Shown here: piece after piece, positions 61,201 through 64,000 of the stretch
Layout: each line of letters opens with the position of its first letter
Numbering within the stretch: position 1 is the first letter of the stretch
From: Leptasterias polaris
Taxonomy: Eukaryota; Echinodermata; Asteroidea; Forcipulatida; Asteriidae
Assembly (NCBI GenBank): GCA_037783415.1
Contig: JAZGTN010000007.1
Span: 4,733,501-4,797,500, forward strand
DNA length: 64,000 nucleotides
Direction of reading: 5' to 3'
The notes under the pieces: generated by a model
Told to the model about the DNA's origin: nothing
The model's database searches: none
What the model saw: only the letters and a program-made list of their open reading frames with translations
Translations under genes and position numbers: made by a program

Positions 61201-64000
61201 TCAGACGATGCTAAGTTTAAGTTATGTTCGATAAGAAAACATGTGAACAAAGTTTCCGCCTTTATTATGCTGTCATCTGTGCCCGATTTTCTAAAAAATC
61301 TGTAATTCCTGGCGTGCTGGATCGTGCTGTTGTACTGTTCACGCAATGTTTGTCGAATCGGAATCTATGTGTCGCAAGATGTCATTTCGTCCGCCATATT
61401 TCACTGAAACATCTGAAATACACGTGGTACAGAACGCTTGATTTTCATCCTAAGTTGATCTTTTAATACATGGCCATTCTTTGTGGTCATCGTCTCTGTA
61501 TTTTTGCGCATATTTGATTTTTCCAGCGACTTACCGGTTGCTCTGCAGGGCGGCGCCATTTTGCTTTATATTTCCAACCTCGTTCCCAGTAGTGTACGAT
61601 CTTGCAGCGTCATTTGCTCGATCGTGGGCAGCGCGTCGTAGCGATACCACTAGTATGCACTGTAAGCATCTCTTCCAGGGGTTAGTGAAGAGAGGTATCG
61701 ATATAGCGTGCTGCCCATGGTAGCGAGGCTGATCAGTGCGACACATAGCACATGTATGGATGCGCAGAAGACGAAACTGCGGTTAGAACAACTTTTTCTG
61801 CGCATCTATGGATGTATTGGCAATTAAATATGCACATGCGCAACCATTATAAACACACACGGGACGGAGAGCTAGGAAATTCGTAAATTTTATTATTTTT
61901 TCCATCAGTAGGTTGGGGATCCGGGAGATTTTGACTGCTTGCGGGATGTCGGAAGATTGCCGTCAAATACGGGAGTCTTCCGCAAAATCCGGAAGAGTTG
62001 GCAGCTCTGTATAGTGCACTGTGGGGCTCAAGCAGGGTAGTGAACTGTGGGCTCAAGCAGGGTAGTGCACTGTGGGACTCAAGCAGGGTAGTGCACTGTG
62101 GGCCCAAGCAGGGTATGGTGCACTGTGGGCTCAAGCAGGGTAGTGCACTGTGGGACTCAATCAAGGTATAGTGCACTGTGGGACTCAAGCAGGGTATAGT
62201 GTACTGTGGGCTCAAGCAGGGTATAGTGCACAGTGTGATCAAAGATCAAGCAGGGTATAGTGCACAGTGGACTAAAGTCACCATTGGGGCTCAAGCAGGG
62301 TATACATGTAGTGCACTGTGGGGCTCAAGCAGGGTATAGTGTACTGTGGGCTCAAGCATGGTATAAGTGCACAGTCGACTAAAGTCGCCATTGGGGCTCA
62401 AGCAGGGTATAGTGCACAGTGTGATCAAAGATCAAGCAGGGTATAGTGCACAGTGGACTAAAGTCACCATTGGGGCTCAAGCAGGGTATACATGTAGTGC
62501 ACTGTGGGCTCAAGCAGGATGTAGTGCACTGTGGGCTCAAGCAGGGTATAGTGTACTGTGGGCTCAAGCAGGGTATAGTGCACTGTGGGCTCAAGCATGG
62601 TATAGTGCACAGTCGACTAAAGTCGCCATTGGGGCTCAAGCAGGGTATAGTGTACTGTGGGCTCAAGCATGGTATAGTGCACAGTCGACTAAAGTCGCCA
62701 TTGGGGCTCAAGCAGGGTATAGTGCACAGTGGACTAAAGTCACCATTGGGGCTCAAGCAGGGTATAGTGTACTGTGGGCTCAAGCAGGGTATAGTGCACA
62801 GTCGACTAAAGTCGCCATTGGGGCTCAAGCAGGGTATAGTGTACTGTGGGCTCAAGCAGGGTATAGTGCACAGTGGACTAAAGTCACCATTGGGGCTCAA
62901 GCAGGGTATAGTGTACTGTGGGCTCAAGCATGGTATAGTGCACAGCCGACTAAAGTCACCATTGGGGCTGAAGCAGGGTATAGTGCACAGTCGACTAAAG
63001 TCGCCATTGGGATAAAGCAGGGTATAGTGCACAGTCAACTAAAGTCGCCATTGGGGCTCAAGCAGGGTATAGTGCACAGTGGACTAAAGTCACCATTGGG
63101 GCTCAAGCAGGGTATAGTGTACTGTGGGCTCAAGCAGGGTATAGTGCACAGTCGACTAAAGTCGCCATTGGGGCTCAAGCAGGGTATAGTGTACTGTGGG
63201 CTCAAGCAGGGTATAGTGCACAGTGGACTAAAGTCACCATTGGGGCTCAAGCAGGGTATAGTGTACTGTGGGCTCAAGCATGGTATAGTGCACAGTCGAC
63301 TAAAGTCACCATTGGGGCTGAAGCAGGGTATAGTGCACAGTCGACTAAAGTCGCCATTGGGATAAAGCAGGGTATAGTGCACAGTCGACTAAAGTCGCCA
63401 TTGGGGCTCAAGCAGGGTATAGTGCACAGTGGACTAAAGTCACCATTGGGGCTCAAGCAGGGTATAGTGTACTGTGGGCTCAAGCAGGGTATAGTGCACA
63501 GTCGACTAAAGTCGCCATTGGGGCTCAAGCAGGGTATAGTGTACTGTGGGCTCAAGCAGGGTATAGTGCACAGTGGACTAAAGTCACCATTGGGGCTCAA
63601 GCAGGGTATAGTGTACTGTGGGCTCAAGCAGGGTATAGTGCACAGTCGACTAAAGTCGCCATTGGGGCTCAAGCAGGGTATAGTGTACTGTGGGCTCAAG
63701 CAGGGTATAGTGCACAGTGGACTAAAGTCGCCATTGGGGCTCAAGCAGGGTATAGTGTACTGTGGGCTCAAGCAGGGTATAGTGCACAGCCGACTAAAGT
63801 CACCATTGGGGCTCAAGCAGGGTATAGTGCACAGTGGACTAAAGTCACCATTGGGGCTCAAGCAGGGTAGTGCACTGTGGGGCTCAAGCAGGGTATAGTG
63901 CACTGTGGGCTCAAGCATGGTATAGTGCACTAAAGTCGCCATTGGGGCCAAAAGCGTTAAACGACAAAAGGTTAACACTTACGTCATCATTGAATCCCAT
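25147..64000 (-). CDS. INTS11: Integrator complex subunit 11 (RNA endonuclease), 20 exons, 5' end outside window
   Basis: This gene encodes the catalytic metallo-beta-lactamase/beta-CASP endonuclease of Integrator. In animals it works in the nucleus with INTS9 and INTS4, cleaving nascent snRNA 3' ends and promoter-proximal Pol II transcripts. The exons, read downward, are 64000-63983, 59949-59876, 59163-59052, 57766-57707, 57572-57516, 56214-56116, 54540-54506, 53735-53655, 52868-52746, 51460-51406, 49819-49724, 48078-47866, 45666-45629, 30431-30307, 29556-29446, 28882-28818, 27851-27724, 26355-26286, 25929-25876 and 25215-25147. Every junction is GT/AG and phases match, giving 1683 nt, or 560 residues plus TAA. 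The human protein from the matching residue (Met37) is about 564 residues. Visible catalytic motifs are HFHLDH, AGHVLGA, TGDYN, the ITEST acid, [10 protein letters not shown] and LVHGE, so all zinc and catalytic motifs downstream of residue 37 are intact. Introns range from 134 bp to 15197 bp. No clear AATAAA lies between the stop and the MITE at 24742. Confidence 0.97.
25280..25651 (-). repeat. full-length SINE family B
   Basis: Minus strand: the tRNA-like head ggtgtcgtggccgagtggat is followed by the B box GGTTCGAGTCC, gacacttgtgtccctgagc and a conserved body. It ends tttataaatgcttgatatta with a TTA microsatellite tail (25287-25312). The head resembles Ser/Leu-type tRNA. It lies in an INTS11 intron. 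Confidence 0.8.
25876..25929 (-). CDS. INTS11: INTS11 exon (LLVSWPYQ)
   Basis: It is 54 nt, exactly 18 codons, with acceptor TTGTAG. The donor is the weak GTCTGA. It encodes [18 protein letters not shown], matching the family's LLVSWTYQ. Human INTS11 has a slightly longer loop before this strand. Confidence 0.9.
25963..26085 (+). repeat. SINE family A, 3' fragment
   Basis: It matches the 3' part of the element at 1586-1700 (shared cttctttc...ttgtcttctctc and agtccttggcttcacaac) and lies in an INTS11 intron. The tRNA-like head is missing. Confidence 0.55.
26286..26355 (-). CDS. INTS11: INTS11 exon ([11 protein letters not shown])
   Basis: It is 70 nt long, with acceptor GTGTAG and donor GTGAGG. 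It encodes [20 protein letters not shown] and LVK. The DGS turn aligns with the LPDGSVTVES part of the vertebrate protein. Confidence 0.92.
26471..26865. mobile_element. 395-bp MITE (CATTACGGGAAAGCT ends)
   Basis: The left end cactacgggaaagctccatt is mirrored at 26846-26865, giving about 25 bp of TIR. A partial third end lies at 27090. It is in the same INTS11 intron. Confidence 0.7.
26882..27088. mobile_element. MITE (GTCACACGRGGCAA ends)
   Basis: The start gtcagttgtcacacgaggca is mirrored by the end gccccgtgtgacatc. The inner part, cttttacaggca against tgcctgtaaat, pairs as well. It is adjacent to two ends of the CATTACGGG family. Confidence 0.6.
27090..27200. mobile_element. partial MITE end with hairpin
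   Basis: Cattacgggaaagcttcatt is followed by the hairpin ttccgagttttggctgaaaa with its complement. The same hairpin, inverted, occurs at 26806-26845. Confidence 0.5.
27724..27851 (-). CDS. INTS11: INTS11 exon (C-terminal domain)
   Basis: It is 128 nt long, with acceptor TTGTAG and donor GTATGT. It encodes [20 protein letters not shown], then [17 protein letters not shown]. The LGxxEHxxRFT stretch aligns with the vertebrate C-terminal domain. Confidence 0.93.
28020..28640 (-). repeat. decayed SINE/LINE-like element
   Basis: The minus-strand body shares 'acagtgattaagttcactta' and 'tgaggcatccttggtttcat' with the SINE at 54130-54480. The tail lies near 28025-28070 with ATT triplets. The tRNA-like head is not recognisable. 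Confidence 0.5.
28818..28882 (-). CDS. INTS11: INTS11 exon (KKPKILHG)
   Basis: It is 65 nt long, with acceptor TCCAAG and donor GTAAGA. It encodes [20 protein letters not shown] and GD. KKPxxLHG is conserved in INTS11. Confidence 0.93.
28985..29350. repeat. 78-bp minisatellite in INTS11 intron
   Basis: Ttggtctaga recurs at 29043, 29121 and 29199, giving a 78-bp period over about 4.5 copies. Because 78 is 26 codons, the minus strand shows a repeated [15 protein letters not shown] frame. It runs into the next INTS11 exon out of frame, so I do not treat it as protein. Confidence 0.85.
29446..29556 (-). CDS. INTS11: INTS11 exon ([16 protein letters not shown])
   Basis: It is 111 nt long, with acceptor CTTTAG and donor GTAAAC. 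It encodes [20 protein letters not shown], then [13 protein letters not shown]. This is the start of the C-terminal region, which in the family binds INTS9. Confidence 0.96.
30307..30431 (-). CDS. INTS11: INTS11 exon with SAHADAKG and LVHGE
   Basis: It is 125 nt long, with acceptor ACACAG and donor GTGAGG. It encodes [20 protein letters not shown], then [20 protein letters not shown]. It carries beta-CASP motif B (SAHAD) and motif C (VHGE). Confidence 0.98.
30481..30598 (-). repeat. R1 repeat family, fragment
   Basis: In reverse it matches the repeats at 51980-52345 and 58495-58812 (gaactcactcggcggcagtg and ggaagttaggaaa-type text). It lies just inside the INTS11 acceptor side of the 15-kb intron. 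Confidence 0.6.
30599..32345. repeat. duplicated block, copy 1
   Basis: In the same orientation it matches about 38549-40400. Shared text includes cacaatggccgttggtagta-like sequence, ggttgcaaagatcagtagaa, and cattcacctggtacctgtga. It contains a MITE at 31161-31530 that copy 2 lacks. Confidence 0.75.
31161..31530. mobile_element. 370-bp MITE (AAGGCACTG ends)
   Basis: The ends aaggcactgaacacgttttg and the mirrored caaacgtgtacagtgcctt lie next to a TA/TTA duplication. The homologous site near 39120 is empty. A diverged relative lies at 34129-34490. Confidence 0.75.
32960..35468. repeat. degenerate tandem sequence upstream of the FReD gene
   Basis: Segments such as ggccattgtgatggcgaata (near 33450, 33650, 35197 and 35398) and aggttttcaataggcgacag (near 33305, 33740 and 35428) recur with irregular spacing. 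The last copy ends immediately before the FReD 5' flank. No coding content is seen. Confidence 0.6.
34129..34490. mobile_element. diverged relative of the AAGGCACTG MITE
   Basis: The ends tttaaaggtattatac and gtgtacagggcctttaa, and the internal block 'aacctgtgaaaatttgagct'/'caattggtcat', are shared with 31161-31530. Confidence 0.55.
35602..35631 (+). promoter_or_regulatory. candidate promoter of the FReD gene
   Basis: A perfect cAMP-response-type palindrome TGACGTCA is at 35602-35609, and TATAA is at 35627-35631, about 160 bases upstream of the ATG at 35790. The spacing is plausible for a Pol II core promoter, but this has not been tested. Confidence 0.35.
35790..36775 (+). pseudogene. intronless PAN-like plus fibrinogen-domain (FReD) gene with frameshift
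   Basis: A single open stretch of about 328 codons lies antisense inside the largest INTS11 intron. Residues 1-19 form a signal peptide ([19 protein letters not shown]). Residues 45-85 look like a PAN/apple-type segment ([18 protein letters not shown]). The fibrinogen C-terminal domain follows: [38 protein letters not shown], the calcium-site-like [12 protein letters not shown], and [20 protein letters not shown]. The frame is broken once: after FYRTWAE a TAA occurs at 36315-36317, and the domain resumes in another frame at 36317, consistent with a small deletion of one or four bases. The rest is well conserved, so this is either a young pseudogene, a null allele or an assembly error. Known relatives are secreted lectins of innate immunity. 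Absence of introns suggests a retrocopy, but some FReD genes are intronless. Confidence 0.85.
37080..37335 (+). pseudogene. decayed second fibrinogen-domain copy
   Basis: Plus-strand text reads [20 protein letters not shown] then GDWFYGCL, which aligns with [20 protein letters not shown] and GAWWYNGC of the upstream gene. About 90 bases later [12 protein letters not shown] aligns with [11 protein letters not shown]. The first two thirds of the gene are missing, and frames are broken. It lies 300 bases downstream of the better copy and looks like an old tandem duplicate. Confidence 0.6.
37560..39400. repeat. tandem units of about 620-635 bp
   Basis: The string gcacaatggc(c/t)gttggtag recurs near 37564, 38199 and 38819. 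The 'gtggtaaagaaa' and 'gaactggaaatt' segments keep the same order in each unit. A fourth unit is at 30599-31160. Short frames ([18 protein letters not shown]) recur only because the DNA is duplicated. Confidence 0.75.
39540..39640 (+). repeat. tRNA-like SINE head
   Basis: Gtgccgtggtcgagtggtct (A-box-like) and ggattcgaatcgggttc (B-box-like) lie 60 bases apart in a Ser/Leu-type arrangement. Confidence 0.45.
39704..39936. mobile_element. MITE with about 70-bp TIR
   Basis: Acacaatcagcgactgcagt, with gtgggtataaaatgtaaac further in, is mirrored at 39860-39936. The homologous site in the other duplicated block (near 31880) is empty. Confidence 0.7.
41161..41434. mobile_element. foldback-type MITE, about 90-bp TIR
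   Basis: The left arm ctatacagcaatccttcacc is mirrored at the right end. The pairing continues through gatcttgaactcttggtggc, cctgggtggtactgcgctgc and beyond, with a spacer of about 95 bases. CAG ends next to TA would fit a Tc1/mariner origin. Confidence 0.8.
41930..43590. repeat. 130-bp satellite array
   Basis: About 12-13 units contain ggtcaacatggggtcacggt, aatctccaatgcccatggag and ctgaaaaaagtttgaaaatc. Unit starts are spaced by 130 bp with few indels. Minus-strand frames such as [20 protein letters not shown] are repeat translations. Confidence 0.9.
43591..45628. other. non-coding intron sequence
   Basis: A segment near 43560-43660 recurs at about 43950-44040 (gatacaagattggc and ttaattaattaagaatttta). 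A fragment related to the 34129-34490 MITE lies near 44980-45060. A known-looking ttaagcaaatttttctgct-type repeat lies near 45240-45510. No gene is recognised. Confidence 0.5.
45629..45666 (-). CDS. INTS11: INTS11 micro-exon ([12 protein letters not shown])
   Basis: It is 38 nt long, with acceptor CACACAG and donor GTAAGA. It encodes [12 protein letters not shown] plus two bases of Ser. The next intron is 15197 bp and splits the codon just before the SAHADAKG motif. Confidence 0.95.
46000..46990. repeat. tandem repeats including a 204-bp duplicated unit
   Basis: Units of tggtccacggttgctatcac occur at 46000-46580. A 204-bp unit at 46581-46784 is then repeated at 46785-46988 with few changes. 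Since 204 is 68 codons, frames stay open on both strands. I treat these as repeats. Confidence 0.8.
47120..47815. mobile_element. 696-bp TIR element (CTGTGCAAGTCTCGCGCG ends)
   Basis: The ends tagactgtgcaagtctcgcg and the mirrored cgcgagacttgcacagccta pair over about 30 bases. Related single ends occur at 13987 and 40635. Target duplication is unclear, and no transposase is seen. Confidence 0.65.
47866..48078 (-). CDS. INTS11: INTS11 exon, largest ([15 protein letters not shown])
   Basis: It is 213 nt, exactly 71 codons, with acceptor TTTTAG and donor GTAGGT. It encodes [20 protein letters not shown], then [30 protein letters not shown] and IELENRQV. Confidence 0.97.
48079..49723. other. INTS11 intron without recognised elements
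   Basis: A-rich runs near 48447-48465 and 48541-48570 and a short cagctatacata duplication near 48960-48990 are present. Nothing else is identified. Confidence 0.5.
49724..49819 (-). CDS. INTS11: INTS11 exon ([20 protein letters not shown])
   Basis: It is 96 nt, exactly 32 codons, with acceptor TTCCAG and donor GTAAAT. It encodes [20 protein letters not shown] through FDFKHIK, nearly identical to the vertebrate protein. Confidence 0.97.
50042..50114 (+). repeat. tRNA-like pseudogene or SINE head (Asn-like)
   Basis: The 72-nt fold has tRNA geometry: acceptor GGCTAGA against CCTAGTC (6 of 7 pairs, one G-T), D-arm GCTC...AAGC, T-arm GCAGG/TTCAAAT/CCTTC, and B box GGTTCAAATCC. The anticodon loop ACGTTAA would give GTT (Asn), but position 33 is C and only three of five anticodon-stem pairs form. 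A functional tRNA is therefore unlikely. Confidence 0.5.
50290..51383. repeat. 199-bp higher-order satellite (two ~100-bp monomers)
   Basis: Ggagtccctctttaaacaag recurs about every 100 bases, and frames repeat identically every 199 bases (50387, 50586, 50785 and 50984). Two monomer variants alternate (gcctagcaagg against gccaagcaagg). Copies are almost identical in the centre and more diverged at both edges. Confidence 0.93.
51406..51460 (-). CDS. INTS11: INTS11 exon ([18 protein letters not shown])
   Basis: It is 55 nt long, with acceptor TCTCAG and donor GTATTC. It encodes [18 protein letters not shown]. The donor lies only about 20 bp from the edge of the 199-bp satellite array. Confidence 0.96.
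51980..52345 (+). repeat. R1 repeat family, copy 2
   Basis: It shares ttctactgccgcggagtaga, gaactgtcctgcttattaac, ggacttctcgttattaac and gagttcttaattggtctcaa with 58495-58812. It ends with a hairpin-forming tttcgacaagcttgctctat. It may be the end of a Penelope- or LINE-type retroelement, which is inference. Confidence 0.65.
52746..52868 (-). CDS. INTS11: INTS11 exon ([13 protein letters not shown])
   Basis: It is 123 nt long, with acceptor CCGTAG and donor GTGAGC. It encodes [13 protein letters not shown], then [20 protein letters not shown], and ends in the split Trp codon of ETFW. Confidence 0.97.
53655..53735 (-). CDS. INTS11: INTS11 exon with the ITESTYA acidic motif
   Basis: It is 81 nt long, with acceptor CCGCAG and donor GTAAAA. 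It encodes [20 protein letters not shown] through RDSKR. ITEST carries the beta-CASP motif A acid. Confidence 0.96.
54130..54480 (+). repeat. SINE family B, long form
   Basis: Tggttaagagcaccggactc, then a decayed B box, gacacttgcgactttgagca, cctgtcggtcccacgtacca and gaacccagaacacttatcgt are present. It ends with ttggtttcattaccagaaat and A-rich ataacaataac. It sits directly upstream (on the minus strand) of an INTS11 exon acceptor region. Confidence 0.7.
54506..54540 (-). CDS. INTS11: INTS11 micro-exon with TGDYN Asp
   Basis: It is 35 nt long, with acceptor TTTCAG and donor GTAAGT. It encodes [11 protein letters not shown] plus two bases of Gly. The Asp of GDYN bridges the two metals in this family. 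Confidence 0.95.
54645..54945 (-). repeat. SINE family B copy
   Basis: The minus-strand order is gggttcgagtcccggtcatg (B box), gcttgtgtccttgagcaaga, aattgcttctcttcacccag, ctgtatactccccagggagc and then a tail gcgctatataagaactagtt with ATT triplets. The tRNA-like 5' part is truncated. Confidence 0.7.
55392..55690. mobile_element. piggyBac-like MITE, copy 2
   Basis: Ends and interior match 24429-24742 (shared gaggtcaaagtaaaggtcat and ttccgatgtagtgtgttgac). Both flanks are TTAA (55388-55391 and 55691-55694). It lies in an INTS11 intron. Confidence 0.85.
56116..56214 (-). CDS. INTS11: INTS11 exon with AGHVLGA
   Basis: It is 99 nt, exactly 33 codons, with acceptor TTCCAG and donor GTGAGT. It encodes [20 protein letters not shown] through SLVYT. 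The His of AGHVLGA is a zinc ligand in the family. Confidence 0.97.
56560..57271 (-). pseudogene. retroelement 3' end with endonuclease-like C-terminus
   Basis: The minus-strand frame 57271-56924 reads [33 protein letters not shown] and [12 protein letters not shown]. This resembles the basic C-terminal tail seen after the GIY-YIG domain in Penelope-type retroelements (R..KEAI...N.D.G..L...W..LL). The 5' part is missing. Downstream at 56560-56625 is a gcgctatagaaataaagttt-type tail with ATT triplets. The assignment rests on a weak motif match. Confidence 0.35.
57516..57572 (-). CDS. INTS11: INTS11 exon (MIKDCMKK...)
   Basis: It is 57 nt, exactly 19 codons, with acceptor TTTCAG and donor GTAAAA. 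It encodes [19 protein letters not shown]. The 134-bp intron above it is the shortest in the gene. Confidence 0.95.
57707..57766 (-). CDS. INTS11: INTS11 exon ([13 protein letters not shown]...)
   Basis: It is 60 nt, exactly 20 codons, with acceptor TGCCAG and donor GTAAGT. It encodes [20 protein letters not shown], closely matching the INTS11 family. Confidence 0.96.
57888..58274. mobile_element. 387-bp hAT MITE with 8-bp TSD
   Basis: The ends taagcctgggcgac and gtcgcccaggctta are mirror images. The exact 8-bp duplication attttcag flanks them (57880-57887 and 58275-58282). Interior gactagtcgcgact-like repeats pair across the element. No coding region is present. Confidence 0.85.
58495..58812 (+). 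repeat. R1 repeat family, copy 3
   Basis: It follows the same order of blocks as 51980-52345, from gcattgtatggtgaggtatc to gagttcttaattggtctcaa. Confidence 0.65.
59052..59163 (-). CDS. INTS11: INTS11 exon with the HxHxDH zinc motif
   Basis: It is 112 nt long, with acceptor ATGCAG and donor GTAAGA. It encodes [20 protein letters not shown] and continues to [14 protein letters not shown] is the signature metal-binding motif of metallo-beta-lactamase nucleases, and all five ligand residues are present. Confidence 0.98.
59195..59780. repeat. 16-bp minisatellite (CAATACATTGATCTAT)
   Basis: About 35 units of variable length, dominated by caatacattgatctat, fill most of the short intron between two INTS11 exons. 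Confidence 0.92.
59876..59949 (-). CDS. INTS11: INTS11 exon ([10 protein letters not shown]...LDCVIIS)
   Basis: It is 74 nt long, with acceptor TTTTCAG and donor GTAAAA. It encodes [10 protein letters not shown] through LDCVII and ends with the first two bases of the Ser codon that precedes HFHLDH. Confidence 0.96.
60062..60222. mobile_element. palindromic MITE (CCCATTGCACAACG ends)
   Basis: Cccattgcacaacggctgca, and further in cttccattttgggagtcaa, is mirrored by ttgactcccaaaatggaagg through gttgtgcaatggg. The spacer is about 20 bases. Confidence 0.75.
60305..60939. repeat. CAAGCAGGGTATAGTGCACTG satellite, right-hand part
   Basis: Units of ctcaagcagggtatagtgca alternate with shorter ctcaagcagggtagtgcact. 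The array is interrupted at 60940 by a transposon and resumes at 62009. Confidence 0.93.
60940..62008. mobile_element. 1069-bp TIR transposon inside the satellite
   Basis: The ends agagctgccaac and gttggcagctct are exact mirror images. The satellite bases gtatagtgc are duplicated on both sides (60931-60939 and 62009-62017), a 9-bp TSD. An 8-bp reading is possible if the terminal bases are assigned differently. The interior has cgggagattttgactgcttg-type text and no transposase. Confidence 0.8.
62009..63955. repeat. satellite with 350-bp higher-order repeat
   Basis: Two basic modules are present: ctcaagcagggtatagtgta plus ctgtggg, and ctcaagcagggtatagtgca plus cagtcgactaaagtcgccat. The rare variant gataaagcag recurs at 63011 and 63361, marking a 350-bp higher-order period. 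Two alternating variants, cagtcgactaaagtcgcc and cagtggactaaagtcacc, occur in ordered succession. Frames of up to 332 codons on either strand are by-products. The array ends about 30 bp from an INTS11 donor. Confidence 0.93.
63983..64000 (-). CDS. INTS11: INTS11 exon, 3' part only (MGFNDD)
   Basis: The reverse strand reads MGFNDD followed by the donor GTAAGT. This matches the segment just after the LDCGMH motif of INTS11. The exon continues beyond the window and ends in phase 0. Confidence 0.9.

Noticed and set aside
62367..63978. Long open frames (up to 332 codons) on both strands
   Set aside because: They coincide exactly with the tandem satellite, several frames are open at once, and the predicted peptides are just the repeat unit.

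Overview
This is eukaryotic genomic DNA, very probably from a marine deuterostome invertebrate; an echinoderm is my best guess. The evidence for that is a spliced animal Integrator gene, an intronless PAN plus fibrinogen-domain gene of the type that is abundant in echinoderms, and a dense load of tRNA-derived SINEs, terminal-inverted-repeat (TIR) miniature transposons (MITEs) and satellites. Nothing looks bacterial: there are no operons, no ribosome binding sites and no CRISPR.

The one clearly functional gene is INTS11 (CPSF3L), the zinc-dependent RNA endonuclease of the Integrator complex. It lies on the minus strand from the right edge (64000) down to a stop codon at 25147. I could place 20 coding exons, the first of them partial. 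All have GT/AG splice sites, phases are consistent from exon to exon, and together they encode 560 residues. Only about the first 36 residues are outside the window. Its introns hold most of the other features: a 1-kb transposon inside a 350-bp higher-order satellite (60.3-63.95 kb), a TGATCTATCAATACAT-type array (59.2-59.8 kb), a 199-bp higher-order satellite that stops about 20 bp from a splice donor (50.3-51.4 kb), a 130-bp satellite (41.9-43.6 kb), and a 15.2-kb intron (30432-45628). That intron contains a fibrinogen-related gene on the opposite strand (35790-36775), broken by a frameshift, and a decayed second copy (37080-37330). Both lie between two direct copies of a 1.8-kb block.

Downstream of INTS11, from 18 to 25 kb, are a relic of an SGNH-hydrolase-like gene (20221-20438), a piggyBac-like MITE with a second copy in an INTS11 intron, SINEs, a G-run tract and a CACCCA tract.

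The left part of the window is dominated by a giant imperfect palindrome (1456-17893). Its arms are about 6.6 and 9.2 kb, and they are joined by a 0.6-kb minisatellite loop. In the block I compared closely the arms are almost identical, yet each has transposon insertions that the other lacks, with clean empty sites. The arms carry several copies of a 72-90 bp exon-like cassette that keeps an upstream AG and a downstream GT. At the extreme left, bases 1-75 look like the C-terminal tail of another plus-strand gene, followed by two AATAAA signals.

All alignments were done by eye. Boundaries of decayed repeats are approximate, while the INTS11 exon boundaries are exact to the splice dinucleotides.
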